Shown in pieces: positions 62,020-64,000 of a DNA stretch of 64,000 nucleotides. The stretch comes from Bradyrhizobium sp. CSA207. Its GTDB lineage: Bacteria > Pseudomonadota > Alphaproteobacteria > Rhizobiales > Xanthobacteraceae. Below the pieces are notes generated by a model. That model saw only the letters and a program-made list of their open reading frames with translations. It was not told the DNA's origin and did not search any database. Each line of letters begins with the position of its first letter. Positions within the stretch are counted from its first letter, which is position 1. Both the position numbers and the translations under genes were made by a program. The DNA lies in contig NZ_JAACFT010000008.1 of the NCBI RefSeq assembly GCF_029051685.1, positions 62,001-126,000 of the forward strand. The letters run 5' to 3'.

Positions 62020-64000
62020 ATGTCCGATCCACGATCACTAACGCCGGAGATAACTTTCCGCCGAGGCATTGGCCAAGCCGGTGGTCTCGTCGCAATTGGC
62101 GTGATCTATTTCGCCCTGGCAAAAGGCGGCCTTTCTCTCGCCTCTATTCATCCCAGTGCAACGCCAATTTGGCCACCGACGGGTGTCGCGCTGGCGGCGG
62201 TGCTGTTGTGGGGATATCGGACTTGGCCCGCAATTTTCACGGCAGCGGTGATCGCCAATGCGACGACCGCCGGCTCCGTTGCCACCGCTATTGCGATTGC
62301 GACCGGTAACTCTCTTGAGGCGGTTGTTGGCGCTTACCTGATCAAGCGATGGTCGAGCGGATGCAATACGTTTTCGACGCCAAATTCTGTCGCGAAGTTT
62401 GCTCTGATTTGCTTCGTGATCGCGACACCGATCAGCGCCAGCATCGGACTGACCAGCCTGGCAATCGCCGGGTACATCGAACCGACCAATTTCGCAAACG
62501 CCTGGGTCACATGGTGGCTGGGAGATGTGACCGGCGCGCTGGTCATTGTCCCCGTTATCGTGCTTTGGGCATCAAGCCACTATCACGCTTTCAACCGCAA
62601 TGAATTTTTGGAGACGGTCGGCGTCCTCGCAACCGCGGCGGCCGTTGGACTGATTGCTTTCAGCCCCCTGATCGAGCAAACGGCGAGTCGAGATCCACTG
62701 GGTTTTCTTGCGATCTTGCCAATGTTGTGGGCGGCGCTGCGCCGCGGTCCGCGTGACACCGCAACGGTTGCGCTGGTGCTTGCGGGCATGACGATCTGGG
62801 GGACGCTAACGGGCGGCGGCCCCTTCACGACCGCGGATCTCAACGTTTCATTCCTACTGGTGCTGATGTTCCTGATCAGTATTACCGTTCCAAGCTTGTT
62901 ACTGAGCGCCGACGTCGAGGTGCGCAAGAAAGCGGAGGAACGTCTGCGCCGCGCGCAGATCGATCTCGAACGGAAGGTCGCAGAGCGTACGCAACAGCTG
63001 GAGCTCGCCAATGCAGCAAAATCGCGCTTTTTTGCCATGGCGAGCCATGATTTGCGGCAGCCGCTACATGCGCTAGGCCTGTTCGTTGCACAGCTACGCA
63101 CGCCGCTCAAATCGGGTGAAAGGACAAAGACGATCGAGCAGATCGATGCAACGCGCAAAGAAATGGATGAAATGTTCAACTCGCTCCTGGATATTTCCAG
63201 GCTCGATGCCGGGATCCTTACCCCCAAAATTACCGAATTCCCGATCGCACGTCTGTTGCAAACAATTGAGACGAGGTTTGATCGAGCAACGCGAGAAAAA
63301 GGCTTGCGCCTACGCGTTAGGCGAAGTGACGCCTGGGTGCGGAGCGACGCCATGCTGCTCGAACGCATACTGCTCAATCTGGTATCCAATGCTGTGCGCT
63401 ATACATTGCGGGGCGGGGTCATCGTCGGATGTCGTCGGCGCGGTGAAATGTTGCGTATCGAAGTATGGGATAGCGGTCCCGGCATTCCTGAGGATCAGAA
63501 GCAGAATATCTTTGGCGAGTTTTTTCGACTTCCTGCCTCTGAACGGAACCGGTATGGCGGCCTGGGGCTCGGCCTGGCTATTGTCGACAGGCTTCGCCTA
63601 CTTCTCAACCATCAAATTGACTTGGCTTCGACTGTGGGCCGAGGTTCGCGATTCGCAATCCTGGTTCCGAAGGCCGATGAATGCGCCACGTCCGCCGAGC
63701 CCGTCGACTCACCTCGCCCTAGGGCCTTTGCGGTCGAAGGCAAGGTAGTTCTTGTTATTGCCGATGCGCCATTGGTGCTGGAAGGAACAGCCGGATTGCT
63801 AGGCAACTGGGGATACTCTGTCCTTTCCGCCGGATCCGACGAAGCTGCACTTGTCCGACTTGCCGAGCACCAACAACGCCCCGATCTTATAATCTCGGAT
63901 TATCATCTTGCGAGCGGAACCACCGGGATCCGGGCAATCGAACAAATTAATGCGGCGTTGGGCTCGTCAATTCCAGCCATTCTTATCAGCGGCGATACGG
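62020..64000 (+). CDS. MASE1 hybrid sensor histidine kinase/response regulator, partial at right edge
   Basis: This is a membrane-bound hybrid kinase; 660 residues are present and the frame is open at the window end. Residues about 15-295 form a MASE1-type sensor with about eight hydrophobic segments (PIWPPTGVALAAVLLWGYRT is the family motif). A coiled linker leads to the dimerisation domain with H343 in FFAMASHDLRQPLHALGLF, then the ATPase boxes N (LLNLVSNAVRYT), G1 (WDSGPGIPEDQ) and G2 (RYGGLGLGLAIVDR). From about residue 575 a receiver domain starts, with the phospho-acceptor D627 in PDLIISDYHLASG. There is a perfect FixK box upstream. The ligand of MASE1 sensors is generally unknown. Confidence 0.92.
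   Translation, partial: MSDPRSLTPEITFRRGIGQAGGLVAIGVIYFALAKGGLSLASIHPSATPIWPPTGVALAAVLLWGYRTWPAIFTAAVIANATTAGSVATAIAIATGNSLEAVVGAYLIKRWSSGCNTFSTPNSVAKFALICFVIATPISASIGLTSLAIAGYIEPTNFANAWVTWWLGDVTGALVIVPVIVLWASSHYHAFNRNEFLETVGVLATAAAVGLIAFSPLIEQTASRDPLGFLAILPMLWAALRRGPRDTATVALVLAGMTIWGTLTGGGPFTTADLNVSFLLVLMFLISITVPSLLLSADVEVRKKAEERLRRAQIDLERKVAERTQQLELANAAKSRFFAMASHDLRQPLHALGLFVAQLRTPLKSGERTKTIEQIDATRKEMDEMFNSLLDISRLDAGILTPKITEFPIARLLQTIETRFDRATREKGLRLRVRRSDAWVRSDAMLLERILLNLVSNAVRYTLRGGVIVGCRRRGEMLRIEVWDSGPGIPEDQKQNIFGEFFRLPASERNRYGGLGLGLAIVDRLRLLLNHQIDLASTVGRGSRFAILVPKADECATSAEPVDSPRPRAFAVEGKVVLVIADAPLVLEGTAGLLGNWGYSVLSAGSDEAALVRLAEHQQRPDLIISDYHLASGTTGIRAIEQINAALGSSIPAILISGDT

Overview
The window looks like a chromosomal segment of an alphaproteobacterium of the Bradyrhizobium/Nitrobacteraceae lineage. 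The evidence is high GC with strong C/G third positions, the order yebC-ruvC-ruvA-ruvB, 6S RNA between zapA and the 5-formyl-THF cyclo-ligase gene, a tkt-gap-pgk-fba run followed by a class I aldolase, a FixK/FNR-type box, and many palindromic intergenic repeats of the kind that fill Bradyrhizobium genomes. This is inferred from gene content and remembered family features; no database was searched.

1-34.8 kb is a transport and catabolism zone made of long minus-strand operons, several with a divergent LysR gene. In order: (a) hydantoinase/oxoprolinase subunits hyuA-hyuB with a TRAP transporter (dctP, dctQ; dctQ runs off the left edge); (b) a Sir2 deacylase, an SDR oxidoreductase and an NCS2 nucleobase permease, divergent from the C4-dicarboxylate carrier dctA; (c) a frameshifted ABC-F ATPase remnant; (d) an MFS transporter, GAF protein and amidohydrolase with a divergent LysR; (e) a nine-gene operon with a polyamine-type ABC transporter, an HcnABC/opine-oxidase-like flavoprotein trio, a second glycine-oxidase-like flavoprotein and RidA, which reads as uptake of an amine followed by oxidation to an imine and hydrolysis; (f) a nine-gene operon with an N-carbamoyl-D-amino-acid hydrolase, a polar amino-acid ABC transporter with two paralogous binding proteins, a polysaccharide-deacetylase/allantoinase-type enzyme, an Asp/Glu/hydantoin-type racemase, a peptide-type binding protein and a metal-dependent deaminase, with a divergent LysR.

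35-57.3 kb is mostly housekeeping: ybgC-type thioesterase, a Tat-exported phosphoesterase, ruvCAB, yebC, two tandem soluble chemoreceptors with C-terminal sensor domains (one with a PilZ-like insertion), a 5'-truncated cytochrome c gene, a YmdB-type phosphoesterase, 5-formyl-THF cyclo-ligase, 6S RNA, zapA, a DUF4164-type coiled-coil protein, the Calvin/glycolysis block tkt-gap-pgk-fba(II)-fba(I), a ThiE-like protein, a Sel1-repeat protein and an inositol-monophosphatase-family gene.

57.3-62 kb is gene-poor, with small hypothetical genes, orphan hairpins and at least two frameshifted gene remnants (a thermonuclease start and a small hypothetical). It ends at a MASE1 hybrid histidine kinase preceded by a perfect TTGAT-N4-ATCAA box; the kinase runs off the right edge inside its receiver domain.

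The most unusual observations are a palindromic repeat that forms about 32 in-frame codons at the 5' end of a flavoprotein gene, the paired soluble reverse-order chemoreceptors, and the imine-handling operon of unknown substrate. No CRISPR array, insertion sequence, rRNA or tRNA was seen.
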